Assembly: GCF_001659605.2 (NCBI RefSeq)
Contig: NC_035170.2
Coordinates: forward strand, 25,648,020 to 25,712,019
DNA from: Manihot esculenta
Taxonomy: Eukaryota; Streptophyta; Magnoliopsida; Malpighiales; Euphorbiaceae
Reading direction: 5' to 3'
Length of the DNA: 64,000 bases
Shown: piece by piece, positions 13,471-25,716 of the stretch
How the letters are laid out: each line of letters opens with the position of its first letter
Numbering within the stretch: the first letter of the stretch is position 1
Notes under the pieces: generated by a model
What the model was told of the DNA's origin: nothing
What the model saw: only the letters and a program-made list of their open reading frames with translations
The model's database searches: none
Position numbers and translations under genes: made by a program

Positions 13471-13550
13471 TCTTTCTCTTCTTCTTCAAGCAGTGGCAGT
13501 TTCAGACTACAAGGGCAGGGTTTAAGCAACTCCCGTTGGACTAGGAGGTC

Positions 13551-13682
13551 ATGGAAAAGTGTAGGGATAAGATGAAGGCATGGTACCACAAGGATTTTGT
13601 GATTGATCAAGACAGCAACTGGATGCTGCAGGGATGGAAGGGTCGAATAATCTATGCTTCCAGCTATTGGGTGCCTGCATAA
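13551..13682 (+). pseudogene. Possible captured gene fragment, 43 codons
   Basis: An ATG-started frame of 43 codons inside the Mutator-like element. Its composition looks coding, rich in W, K, D and Y with motifs such as WYHKDFV and NWMLQGWKGR, unlike the low-complexity frames around it. I do not recognise the source family. Its position between long TIRs suggests captured host sequence, as in Pack-MULEs, but a chance frame cannot be excluded. Confidence 0.35.
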
Positions 13683-13953
13683 GAATTTTTTTGTTGCATC
13701 TCATTTGCAGTTGTAATGGAGGTAGTATTTATTTAAACACCTAATGCTCATAAACTATGGAGGAAGTCTTCTGAAGCCACATGCAGGAGCATTTAAAACT
13801 CCAAATGCTAAAGAGATATGATGGAGGATTGGTAAAATGATGAACAACCCATTAAAAAAAGTTGATGCAAAAGGAAGCTTTTCCCCTTTAGAACTCAAAA
13901 AAATTAAGAAAAGGTCCAAAATTATTTACATTTCTTAATCAGGAATTTCATAG

Positions 13954-14160
13954 CAGAAACAAAACCAACAAGAAATCTCAAGTAGAAATGGGAAAAGCTT
14001 GCGAGTGACTCCTGTGGTGGCGGCTAAGACAACTAAAGGTAAAAAGGGCATTGATGATCATGAGTATGATTTCTTTAACACTAATCCTTCAGTTAGTTGG
14101 ATAATGCATCCCAATGGACAATCAAGAGGACAAAATGGTGAAATATCATGCCCTTTTTAA
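13954..14160 (+). pseudogene. Possible captured gene fragment, 68 codons, no start codon chosen
   Basis: An open stretch from just after a TAG at 13951 to a TAA at 14158. It contains a basic stretch (KTTKGKKG) followed by an acidic-aromatic stretch (DDHEYDFF) and SWIMHPNG, a composition more like protein than the surrounding AT-rich DNA. I cannot name a family. It may be a second exon-like captured piece in the same element as 13551-13682. Confidence 0.3.
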
Positions 14161-14283
14161 TTACATGTTAAACCTTTTTCTCTTTTATCCTTTATTCAAA
14201 ATTATCAGTTCCTAACAAATTAGGCAGAAATTGAAGCTTCAAACCCAATAATTTCTTCATTTTCTTTTCTTTTCTTTCTTCTG

Positions 14284-14640
14284 ATGGGAAGTAGAAGAAG
14301 GAGATCGGGAAGGAGAAGAAGAAGAAGAAGAAGAGGAAGAAGAAGAAGAAGATCGGGAAGAAGAGGAAGAAAAAGAAGAAGATCGGGAAGAAGAAGAAGA
14401 AGAAGAAGAAGAAGAAGAAGAAGAAGAAGAAGAAGAAGAAGAAGAAGAAGAAGAAGAAGAAGGAGATCGGGAAGAAGAAGAAGAAGAAGAAGATCGGGAA
14501 GAAGAAGAAGAAGAAGATCGGAAAAGAGAAGAAGAAGAAGGAGATCGAAAAAGAGAAGAAGAAGATCGGGAAGGAGAAGAAGAAGAAGAAGAAGAAGGAG
14601 ATCGGGAAGGAGAAGAAGAAGAAGAGGAAGGAGAGATAAT
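14284..14640. repeat. Polypurine GAA/AGAAGA repeat with interspersed GATCGG
   Basis: About 350 bp of almost pure A/G on the plus strand: runs of (GAA)n or (AGA)n broken at intervals by GATCGGGAAG-type units. It produces long Arg-rich (plus) and Ser-rich (minus) spurious open frames. It lies just inside the right TIR of the Mutator-like element. Confidence 0.9.
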
Positions 14641-14811
14641 GGGTATTTTAGTCTTTTTAACTAAAATTAACGGTGATTTAACTGAAAATCTAACGGGAGG
14701 GACTAATGGCATAGTTTTTAAAAATCACAGTGACTAAATTGAAGATTTTTTAAAACAGAGGGACAAAAGGTTGCATTTCACTAAATCAGAGGGACTAAAT
14801 TACAGTTTACC
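14627..14811 (-). repeat. Right terminal inverted repeat of the Mutator-like element
   Basis: Reverse-complement partner of 13284-13470, ending ...CAGTTTACC before the CCACATAAA duplication. Confidence 0.8.
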
Positions 14812-14820
14812 CCACATAAA

Positions 14821-17296
14821 TTGGTGTCTCATTAATTAATTACTTCCAAAATTTATTTTATTATTTTTTTTAAAGAAGACCAAAACCAAAGAATTTCTGG
14901 CAATGGACATGTGTTGTGCCGACTACTCTTTGGTTAGTGGCTAATCCTGTACATTCATGTACTGAAGATTTAAAATACACCAATTCCAAGCCAACACTTC
15001 CTATAAGTCAAAAGTAGCTTGAACTTGGACATAAATTTTAACCCACTACCAATTTCTTTTTTTCTTTTCTTTAAAAAAAAAGACAAAAAATATTAAGCCA
15101 ATATTTTTTGGACCCATATTAACTGGTCTGATTCAAGGCACCTTAGATAATAGATTCAGAAACCCTTTACTCTATACTGTGGATTGAGGTGGTCAAAAGG
15201 CCAAAAAGGGAGGTGGGTGGTTGGCCAATCCATCTCCATCTTTAGGGTTATATACTATCACTATTATAATAACATTTCATCCTTTGGGTGGTTTTATTTC
15301 CAACCCACCTTCCCATTTTTCCTTTTTCCTTCCCCTTTTGGCTTTTTATAATTATTAACAAAAAGTCACTATTTATTTCTATATAATTTAATAAAATTAA
15401 TTATTTAAATAAAATACTATTATATTTTAAAATTCAGACGATAATATTTTAACAATGGGAGTGAAATTATTACCTTAAGTTCTATTTAAGTAATAATTTG
15501 ATAATAATTTAAAATTATTATTCAAAAATTTAACTTTTTTAATTATATATAATAAAATATTATACTAAATCAATTATTTTATATTTAATAAGATTATAAT
15601 TTTAATAGTATTTTTTATTTATTATAAAGTAAATCGATAACAAAAATAAATATAGAGTTGCGATTGATTTATATAGATTATAATTTAAATATAAATAATA
15701 GCAATTTATAATTTTTACTTAAATTAATTTTTACTGTTGATTATTAGTCCTATTCATTAATTATATCGATTAAAAAATATTAATTTAAAATTATAGTTAT
15801 TAAATAATTATATTTCAAAAATATAGATACTAATTAAAAATAAAAATATTTTAATCATTTCACTCATATTATCCACTTGGCAATCTCTAAGATCTTGTTG
15901 ATTTATGAAAGATAGAAAGAGGATTAACATATTGATTTGATATGATTAGATAAGGTGTTTAATTTTTTATTGGTTAGCGGACACGCAGAAGGAAGGTTGA
16001 ATTCTAAATTGTGATCAATTCTCATATAATTTGTCAATCAGAATTAATTAAATTAATTTTTTTAATTTATTAATTTAATTATTTTGGGTTTTTACTCTCT
16101 ACGCATCTAGATTTTGACTTAATACCACATACTATCCATCATACGTTCACACTTTAATTTTGTGATTGCGATGTTAGAGTCAAATGTTAAAGTTTCAACC
16201 TTTTTTTTTTTATAATAAATGTCAAAGGAAGTCTTAATAATAATAATAAATTGATAATAAATTTAAATTAATATTCACCTCATCATTCTTATTATTTTTA
16301 AATTAAATATAAAATTTTATTTTCACAAATAATAATTATTTTTTATCACAAAAGGAAAAACTTTTAGAAAAATCATTATTAATAATTTTCACATATTTAA
16401 AATTTAAAATTTAAACTTTACTTATTTCTATTATTAAAAAATATAAATCAAACTCTTCTTTTTTAAGATTAATATAATTAATTTATTAATATCAATTATA
16501 AATGCGTTAAATATTAATATTCAATATTAAATAAAATTATTTTTTAAGAAAAGCAATTATTAATTAAAAATGCAAAAAAATGAGAAGTTAAAATAAATAA
16601 AGAATAAGGGAAAAAAAAAGCTATATTTTTTCATATATATATATATATATGGAAATAAATTGACGAATGCAATTAATTAGAAAAATGCTACTAAAATAAA
16701 CCAATTCAGCCTCTCCTAGAAGACTCTTTTCCTTAATCTTTATTTAAAAAATAAAATAAAATAAAATAAAAACAGTAAGGTATTATTTTTTTGACTTATT
16801 AGGTGGTGATAAATTAAATAAAAATAAAAAGTCAAAGCATTTGACCTATAAACAGCTCTAGTATTGGACCAACGTGGAATCTTATCTTAAAAAATCAAAA
16901 TGTAATTAAAAAAAGTTGAAAATGCATGCTATTGCTAATGTGGGTAATCATAACTTCTTAGCATTATAATTCAGCAAAGCTGAATAACGCTTCCCCACTA
17001 TTCTAAATTTTATTTGTTAATGGCAAATTGAAAAAAAAAATTATTTTTATTATTTAAAGTTTAAAATTTTAAATATAAAGAATTTTTTATTTAATATATA
17101 TTTTTTTAATTTGACTACTAAATTTATCAAGGGGACGCTTGAGTATGACTCAGCAAATTTGATGAACGAGTTAAATGTATGTATTGACCTTACAAGATTA
17201 ATAAATATGCTAAAATTAGGATTGAGATTGAAACTCAAGTTTGAATTTAGTACAAATCTAACAAGCCAAATTTTAATATGAAATTCAATATAATTA
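14821..17296. other. AT-rich intergenic DNA without a supported gene
   Basis: No coding frame or RNA gene recognised. There are (TA)n near 16634-16650 and many homopolymer runs. Confidence 0.65.
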
Positions 17297-17753
17297 TGAT
17301 GATCTGAGATTCAGAAAATAGAATTTTACAAAAAACTTAGCTTTAGAGAAAAGTGTTTTCCTCTTTTATTCTCTTTCTCTCCCTTACGCTAGATGACCAC
17401 TCCGCTATAAGTCCACCTATCCCTTGTGCAAGTCTGTACTTATGGATAACCTCAACACCCTCCATGTGTCAAACAAGCATTTAATTCCTTTCGGCGCGTG
17501 CGTGGACAGGGCTGCGAAATGACTGAACCCGCAGTTTTTTCTTCTTATGACCGGATTTGAGGAAAAATGACTGGAACCTAGAAAAGGGCTGGCTTTAGGA
17601 CTGAAATGGACTGGGCCGGTCTGATTGAGTGACTTAAATGAGAGTCCGATCAGGAGGATGAACGGGTCGGGCCTGACTTATTCGGGGGATTAGGAACCTC
17701 CTCCTGATTGTGACCCGGCCTCATAGGGGAATGAAGAAATTCAGCGGTTATCA
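17297..17753 (-). mobile_element. Solo LTR, Tat-like family, reverse orientation
   Basis: On the minus strand it starts TGATAACCGCTGAATTTCTT at 17753 and ends CAGATCATCA at 17297, matching the ends and general layout of the LTRs at 9731-10229 and 47810-48307 but with many internal differences. A perfect 5-bp target duplication AATTA flanks it (17292-17296 and 17754-17758). No internal region remains, so it is a solo LTR of a diverged subfamily. Confidence 0.87.
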
Positions 17754-19569
17754 AATTATATTAAAAAAATTATTATAAAATTCTTAAATTTTTAAAAATT
17801 TAAAGATTCACAAATATTTCAAAATCACTTAATTAAAATATTTATGTATTTTTAAAATTAAAATTTTTAATTTTTATATAAAAAAATTATTAGTCAATAT
17901 ATTTTAATTTTAAAAAAATACAATTAAATAGTATAAATATTTAAAATTACTGTGATTAAATAATATATAATTAAAATAATTAAATAATATAAACAATTTA
18001 AACTAATTAATATTTTAAAAAAAGAATTAAAGAGTTAAACTTTATAAAATATAGGAACTTATTAATTGAGTTATTTTTAAATAGGAACAAATTAGTTAAT
18101 TTCATAAAAATTTAAGAATTTATTAGTAATTTATGTAATAAAAAAGTAATAATGCAAAATATGAAATTCTACAAGAACCTCAAGATACAATCAACAAGAC
18201 TTTTTTCTTAGAACAAGGGAAGAATTTTAGTTTGAATCGATAAAATTAAATATTATATTATATTTAATCGAATGAATTTTATTTGAATTTAAGATAATTT
18301 TGATATTAAGTATTAATCAAATTTAAATTCAAATAGTTTCATTTTAAAATTAAATAGAAAAAAATTAATTTAATTTGATTTAATTTTTTTATTAATTTGA
18401 TAAAATAATTAAATTAAAAAAATAAAATTCTCAGAAAATAATTAATTAAATCAAATCATTTAAATTAACTAATTAAATTGAAATTATTTTTTTTGAAATA
18501 ATAAATTGAAATTATTATAAATTAAATTCGATTAGATTTAATTATAATGAGAACATACCCATAAAAATGAAGAGACGTTATTGGTGATATTATGTAAGGA
18601 AAGCAATGATGCAATATCTTGAAGCTGTGGACCAAAATCTTTGTTGGATTGCTTGGCCAACCAAAAGTAGGGTTTTGTTTTGTTTTTAAAGAAGAACCAT
18701 ACATCATTCTTCAAAGGGCTCTCTGTATTTATTCATATTTATAATTTTTTAAATATATATATATAAATTAATTTAGACATAATTTCTCTATTTAAAATTA
18801 AAAATTTTATAAAAATTCAATTGAATTAACATTTTTTATTGTAAAATTTTTATTAAAAAAATAAAAAATAAAAAAATTTTAATTTTAAAAAAATTTCAAT
18901 ATATAAATAAAATTATAAATAATTTTATAAGAATTTATTTTAATTTTCTTTTAAAAAATTATTCATAATAAAAAAGAGAAATATGTATAGGAAAAAAATT
19001 TGATCTTCCTTGGTGTGGACAGTACTTAGCTCTTCATTGTTCCATTGCTGCCCTAATAGGACAAGAAGAAGAGACCTTTTTAATATTTAAATATTAAATG
19101 TTATTTTAATTTTTTTTTCTTACATTTCCTTTCGTTGAAATTATTTATATTTTTTTATACAATCAATCATTTAAATTTAAAATCCCTCAATTTTAAAAAA
19201 TAATTTAATATTGATGAGATAAGGCTATTATTGAAATTATTTACCATTATTTCATCATTTATCTATAATATATGAAAATAAAATAATAATAATAATAATA
19301 ACAATGAATTTATTTTCAAGAATCGAGATAAAATGATAAAAAAAAATTTAACCATTTTAAATTTGAATTTTAGATATAAAATATTTTTAAAAATAAAAAA
19401 TAATTTTTTTTATTAGTGGATTTAATCGGTTACGAATTTAAATTAATGGGTTAATAAAAATTAAATACTAAATAGTTTATAAAAAATAAAAAAAAATGAA
19501 CATAAGGAAATTATGTGTAAATCTAATTAATTAATAAAATAATATTTTCAGTATTTACATTATCCATAT

Positions 19570-19665
19570 TAATGAACTTTTTTCTAATAAAAACAAATAC
19601 TATTAATGAAACATAATGGATAATGAACTTTTTTCTAATAAAAACAAATACTATTAATGAAACAT
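19570..19665. repeat. Direct duplication, 45-bp units at a 51-bp period
   Basis: Positions 19570-19614 and 19621-19665 read the same over 45 bases, starting TAATGAACTTTTTTC and ending AATGAAACAT, separated by 6 bases. The perfect identity in an otherwise mutated AT-rich area suggests a recent local duplication. Confidence 0.9.
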
Positions 19666-20602
19666 TCATTAATTCACCATTTAATTTTAAAAATACATTC
19701 TAATATCTTTAATTTTTTTTAAATTTATTAATTAATTTTTTATTTATTTTAATTATTAAGTATTTTATTTTTTAATTTTTATAATATAAAAACATTTTAT
19801 TAAATGATCGCTTAATTTTATAAAAATATATATTATTTAGTTTGTTTATATAAAAAGTATTTTAAAATTTTATGCTACCACATTATTAAAATTAATAGAA
19901 AAATTAATATAAATTTTTTAAAATTTCAAAATATTTATATATTTTTAAAATTAATAAAATAACTAATAAATTTTGTTATATTATAAAAATAAAACAATAA
20001 TTTTTTTCCTTTAAATAAGGGATTGGAGGAGTGAATTCCCGAATATCCGTCTACAAATCCAGTAACATATTTCCAGAATTCCAGTCATGCATCGACTAGG
20101 TTATGCTTAAAATAGAAGTTCTGAAATAAACCTTATTTTTGCTTTAAATTTTGTGGCAATATTTAAATTTTTCGTATTGTCTAATTTAGCAAAACCTTTG
20201 AATTCAGAATAATTTGAAATGTTTTAATAATAAAATATTAATTTTATACTTTTATGATATAAAAACTATTTAAGAAATGTTATTTATTTTATTTTTATTT
20301 TATAATAAATTAACATATAAAAATAATATTTTAGTAATAAAATTTTCAAGAAGATTATTATTTTAGTATTCTTTTATTAAAAATGGACTAATTTGATCAT
20401 AAATAAAAAGATTTGAGTCAAATGGGCTAAAAAAACCTAATATTGAGCAAAATTGAATATCGCCCTAAACTTTAGCGGTAAAAATACACCTTCTTTCTTT
20501 TAATTTTTCACATGGCTAATATTATATTAATTCAGTGTAACCTTTATAATGTAAAAATTTAGCAATTTTTTTTTCTTTTTTCTCTTAAAGTTAAAAACAA
20601 AA

Positions 20603-20967
20603 GGGTAATTTGCAGTATAGTCCTTAGGTTTACCAAAATCCATAATTTAGTCCATTCTTATTTAATACTAAAAAATTTAGTCATTGAGTTTTTATTTTAT
20701 TAAGAAAATAGTCATATTAAATTTATCATTACTCAACTGTTAATTAAAAAAGTTAATTGCTACAAATATTAAAACTATAACAATTAAATTGTTAAAAAAT
20801 ATTAAAATTAAAATGACTAAACTGTTATAAAAGGTGAGATATGAAGAACTAAATAATTATAGTTTAACAATGAATTTCAAAGGAAATATTATTTTATTAA
20901 CAAAATAAAATTTTAAATACTAAATTATTTATTCTTAAAAGGACAGGGACTGTATCAGAAATTACTC
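20603..20967. mobile_element. Small MITE related to the Mutator-like element
   Basis: The ends are imperfect inverted repeats: the left begins GGGTAATTTGCAGTATAGTC and the right, in reverse complement, begins GAGTAATTTCTGATACAGTC. The GGGTAA..AGTCC layout resembles the TIR at 13284. The flanks are similar A-rich sequences, so the target duplication cannot be defined. About 365 bp with no coding capacity. Confidence 0.55.
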
Positions 20968-21564
20968 AAAGAAAAATCTCAAAGAGATAAGGAAGCCCTA
21001 CTCAGTCCAAAGGGTTACAAAAGGAATGGTCAGAAGATTTTCTTTGTTTAAGTTGCTCTCACCAAGTTTTGGATATTAACATTTCTTGCAAGAAAGAAAT
21101 TGGTAGAATTGATGTGCATTTTCATCTCCTCTCGAATAATAAGCTTTTTTGCCCTATAAATGACCTCAAAGAAAGTGACCTTAAAGAGAGAGAGAGAAGG
21201 AAAAGGTAGTATGAATTAAAATGAGTCAAAACCTTTCAATTTCAGTGCTTCTCTTAGGCCATAAGGACATGTCTCTTATGGTGCACAATGACGTTTCACA
21301 CTTGTATTGTATTATAATATTCTTGCTTTTCTCACATCATTCTATCAACAACAATAATGAATAGAATCATTTAATCTTTCAAAATATATTATATATATAT
21401 ATATATATTTTAAAATTGACCTTTATCTTTTCATAAAATATTATTTTACCCCATTAATTTTCAAATTTTAAATAACATAACCCATTTAATTTTCATCTCT
21501 TTCAATTTTTAATTATTCAGTAATTTAATTTTAGTGACGTACCAATACATGAAAAGATAAACGA

Positions 21565-22022
21565 ACGATATTTTAGATTCAGATAATAGGGTTTACAGTA
21601 TGAGTACAAGTTTAGATGGAAAGAAAGACATTCTTTCCTTTTATTCATTTTCCTTTTGTCTGCTAGTGACGTCTAACGGTTTTTCTGCTGCAGTGTCACC
21701 CGTCTCTATCACTCAGATCCGTACGTACGGACGTGTCAGAACCTCTTTTCACACCAGGCGACTATTTAATTTATCTTGACACACATGTGGGTAGGACTGT
21801 AAAGTGATTGGGTCTGCCTTATCTACCTTCTGTCACGTCATCGGATTGAATTCTCAGAGGATGGATCTGCGCGAGTGTCTAATCCGGCCTGTTTCATGCC
21901 TCTAGATCGAGACACTCCGTGTAGACTGATTTGTTCATGAGAAAAGTTTGATGAGATTTGAATTTAACGTTTTTTTCTTGTACCCGGCTTTGCTTAGGAG
22001 AAGAAAAGTATGGCGGTTATCA
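21565..22022 (-). mobile_element. Diverged solo LTR, Tat-like family, reverse orientation
   Basis: On the minus strand it begins TGATAACCGCCATAC at 22022 and ends near 21565 with a TGAATCTAAAATATCG-type segment that aligns with the CTGAATCTCAGATCATCA end of the copy at 17297. It keeps the GC-richer body and ACGTACG-type segment of the family. No target duplication was found; the outer end is approximate. Confidence 0.65.
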
Positions 22023-25000
22023 ATTATTAACCATGAAGATTTGAACCCACGTGGATATAAAGTATAAAATCTTTAGAAAAATGAAGAAATAATATGAGAG
22101 TATGAAAGGAAGAAATTGATTATAGTCCTTAAAGGTGGACAGATCTATTTCTTGTAGTTATGACAGAAATACATGGTTTGTCATTTCAGAAGTGGACGTA
22201 TTCAAAGTATAGTGATAAGCCTAAACTGTTTCTGAATATATAAAAGGGATATTGATGTGTTGTGTCCATGAATTGGACAGGGACATCATGGATATGGAAC
22301 TAATAATTCTGATATTGCAGTTCCTAGTCATGGTGAGGTGATCTAATAAATTATCAAAGACATTCGCCTAATTGCTTTTATATATATATATATATATATA
22401 TAATATAAAAGTGAGCTATGAGGTTGCAATTGCAGAGGCAGCTAGATAGATTGATATGAAATTCAGAAACCAAACCCACAATCTTAAGCCCCCTTACCGT
22501 TCTCATGAACATTCAAGAGATTTATTAATAATATGATAGGTCACGTAGATCCATCGTGTATTCAAGAAGAACCCATGTTATTTCAACATGGACATGTGCC
22601 AACCATGACTTTAGATGTGGTCAAATTTTGCGTAGAACGCGATTTGTCTTCCCAATCATTCGTTTCATTGTTATTTTACTTTCAATGCAGTTATGAAATG
22701 AAGCAAGCTTATACTCCCAAACTTTGACTGTGGTATATTATCGAAAATAATATAATTTGATCTCAAACTCTCTTTTAACTTTGATCTATATTATAAGAAC
22801 TCATTAATTAATCCTTCATATTTAAAAATACATTAAATTATTTTTAAAATTTTAAAAAATTTATTAATTAAAATCATTCATTAATTTTAATCATTAAATA
22901 AATGTTGAAAATTTTTTTTAAATATTTTCAATATAAAAAATTTAATTAATAAATTTTCTGTAAAACTGAAAGATCAATTAATAAATTTTATGCAGAAACT
23001 AAATGATAAAATCATAGACTTTCTGTACAACTGAAAAATCAATTAACAAATTTTTCTAAATTAAAGAAATTAAATGATAAATTTTTTTATAATTAAAATA
23101 AATGAAATAATTAATTAATAAATTTTTAAAAATTTTTAATATATTTTAATATATTTTCAAAATTAAAAAACTAACTCATAAATTTTTTCATAATATATAA
23201 CATAAAGATAAAATGATAAATTTTCCAAACCCACCATATTTTCTCAAGAGGACATTAAAAACTCGCATTCAATATCAAGTCTTTTAAAGGCAGTTTGCGC
23301 TTCAAGTATTTAATTTTTGGAGTCAAGCATCAAAATATTATGTTAAAAAACTATATTGATTTACGATAAGGATAATGATAATGTGTTGGTTACAAAGCCT
23401 TGGACAGAGCACAATTATTTCTCTCAGGGGACTATTTTACAGGACATAAAGCTGGCATAAAGTTCTATCCAGTTCGTGCTAACTTGTCCTATTTACAGAG
23501 TAGACTGACAAATCATTCATATTCTACAAAATTATTTAAAACCCTTTTCGATTTCTTTACACATGTCGTGATCTTTGATGTCTCTAGTGAACTAGGATGA
23601 AATAGGCTTCTACCAGTATCTGCCAGATTTCCTCCACATAGCTTCCTAGCTTAGGCTCTGTGTGGGGTTGAAGTTGGTAATACTAAAAAACCACTTCTGA
23701 AAACGTTAGAAAGAGCTATTTAATTATTTCAAATTCTTGTAACTAAAACAAAAATTAATATTTAATTTTTATATTATAACTTTAATATTTCATTAGTTTA
23801 TATTATCTGTTACCCTTTGGAATGTTCAAGTGTCTAGCCTACTAGTAGGTAAGACTACACGAGGATTATGAGTGCATACGTGACTAACCTAATTTAACCA
23901 TGTAGAAAATTATGAGTTCTTGTTCATAATTTTTTAAAGAATCAAACTTAATTAAGGACCTTAAAAAATTAAAAATAGAAGAAAAAAGCTGGTATCTTCC
24001 TTCCACTACCCCCTTGTTCAGAAGGTGGAGGTCATGCCTACGCCAGTCATTGTAGTCCATAGAGCCATGCACAGACCATAAATGCAGCTCAACCGCTCAA
24101 AATTAATTAGCAGCAATTCCATATTTCCTTAAAAAAAAGGAGAAAATGTATACCATCAGACTCACAAATATATATTTATGTTTAAAAATTATTAATCAGA
24201 AGCCATTCAAGTGATTGACGGTGACAGTGATACTAAGGTTTGTCCAACTTATTTAAAGAGATCATATCATCAACATGGCTGAAACCTTTATATAACCACT
24301 CAGAGATCAAATTAACACTGACCATAATCATTAAAGTAAGTCAGCAGAAGCACGTCCTTCATTAGCTACTAGCCACTGAAAGTTGAGAGCTTTCAATTTA
24401 GTCAAAAAATTAGGGACTAAATCTTTGTAGAGAGCTTAAAAATCCATCACCACTGCGAAGAAACCGGCACTATAATATGCTTTTTTACCCACCTTTTGAA
24501 GCCTTCCTATTCTTTCCCATCAGCCAGTTCTCCTTTCTTGTTAACTGTTCTTTGTGGGCGTGGATGCCTCTAGAGCATATCTCGTTTTCTTTGTCAAAAG
24601 CAGATGATAATGCTATGGCTGAAAAGTTCTCTGATGTTACATTTAACTAATACAAAGGATTTGAAATTAGGAGACTTGGATGAAAATGCCACCCAGAAAA
24701 TGCAACTTCAAAGTGAACAATTTGGGAGTTAATACCCAATACTTCACAAATGGAGTTACAAATAACAACAAAATCAATGCATTTCAATTTATTAGCCAAA
24801 CACACTAAAAACAGAATACATCAAGGATAAGGCAAGTGCTCTAATTTTATTGACCAACACTGAGCTAGATCAAAAGAGTTAAGAGATGGGAAATATGCCA
24901 AATATGCACAGCTAAGCATTCAATTTCTCATATACATGCTTCAGAACAGAAATCATCCCCAGCCAATAAAGATGGATGTAGTCAAGTGATACAAGTGAAG

Positions 25001-25626
25001 AATTATAGTGGAGGTAGTGGTAGTGGTGGTGGTTTTGTACTAATTAGCATAGCCGTTTATGAGATGTTAAATCCACAATTGAGATTAAAGACATGGGATG
25101 ACCAAAAGAAATGGTTCGATACCGTAAAGTTTGGGTTGTTAACAGTAATGCACCTCAATTTCTCCACTTTTCCCCACTTCTCACTTTTTCTTCACCTTTG
25201 TACATTACAAAAGGTACAAGCATAATTCGACACAACTAAGCTCAAATTCTGATGACTGATGAGGACTCGAAAGGTTGTAAGGTCATCAAAAGGTGAATTA
25301 TTTGAACTAGACTCCAGTCAAAAGGAGTGCCAGAGAGAATTATTAGGCACTGAATAGGTGGCATATCAACAGCAACTACATCCAAGGGCATGTGGAACAG
25401 AGAATCACCATCTAATCTTGAAGTGCCAAAAACCGGCAGTTCATTTCACATGAAAATAACACAAGAGCAACAAACCTCTCTTTCATAGCTGTATGATTGA
25501 AAAGTTGATGCTAAGTTAATGGCATAATCAATTGGAAATAGAATCATTAAGGTACAAAACACACAAATTTTTGCAACGTACGAGAAATCAGAAGCATCCT
25601 GAGTAATATGGACATTTTGATTTGTA
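22023..25626. other. Intergenic DNA downstream of MAD1, no supported gene
   Basis: AT-rich from 22740 to 23330, more balanced after 24100. Open frames of 60-80 codons (for example 22533-22727, 23400-23600, 24986-25225) have no recognisable domain. A (TA)n tract lies at 22380-22402. The part nearest 25626 should contain the MAD1 3' untranslated region, but I cannot place its end. Confidence 0.6.
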
Positions 25627-25716
25627 TTAAGAGAGAGTTCTTCTGTTGAAAGACTCCACCGTCAAGTTGGCGGTGAAAGCTGGGATAGAATTCATCTTGT
25701 GAATAAAAATGTCAAC
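25627..25716 (-). CDS. MAD1: MAD1 exon 16 (residues 694-722 and stop)
   Basis: Begins VDIFIHKMNSIPAFTANL and ends ESFNRRTLS followed by TAA; acceptor GTTGCAG. Confidence 0.95.
   Translation of the reverse strand, partial: VDIFIHKMNSIPAFTANLTVESFNRRTLS

Larger units (their letters stand above)
13284..14811. mobile_element. Non-autonomous Mutator-like element with long terminal inverted repeats
   Basis: The ends form inverted repeats of roughly 185 bp (13284-13470 and about 14627-14811), beginning GGGTAAACTGTAATTTAG. The flanks carry the same 9 bp, CCACATAAA (13275-13283 and 14812-14820), the duplication length typical of Mutator-like elements. An alternative parse gives 8 bp and perfectly symmetric GGGTAA ends, so a hAT-type origin is not fully excluded. 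The interior has no transposase. It carries two short open frames (13551-13682, 13954-14160) and a polypurine repeat (14284-14640). Confidence 0.8.
17759..21564. other. AT-rich intergenic DNA without a supported gene
   Basis: No credible coding frame. It contains the 51-bp-period duplication at 19570-19665, the MITE at 20603-20967 and (TA)n near 21391-21410. Confidence 0.65.

Noticed and set aside
14257..14712. Long Ser-rich (minus) and Arg-rich (plus) open frames
   Set aside because: Pure products of the GAA/AGA repeat; low complexity, inside a transposon, no start context or domain.
22275..22350. A short frame with a protein-like C-terminal look (HHGYG..NNSDIAVPSHGEVI)
   Set aside because: Only about 25 codons, with no adjoining exon found and other frames equally open.
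23400..23600. 66-codon open frame in the intergenic region
   Set aside because: No recognisable motif, no splice partner, and such lengths are expected by chance.
24986..25225. 79-codon frame downstream of MAD1 with a Gly/Ser stretch
   Set aside because: The Gly/Ser stretch comes from a GGTAGTGGTGGT simple repeat; no homology recognised and no gene context.
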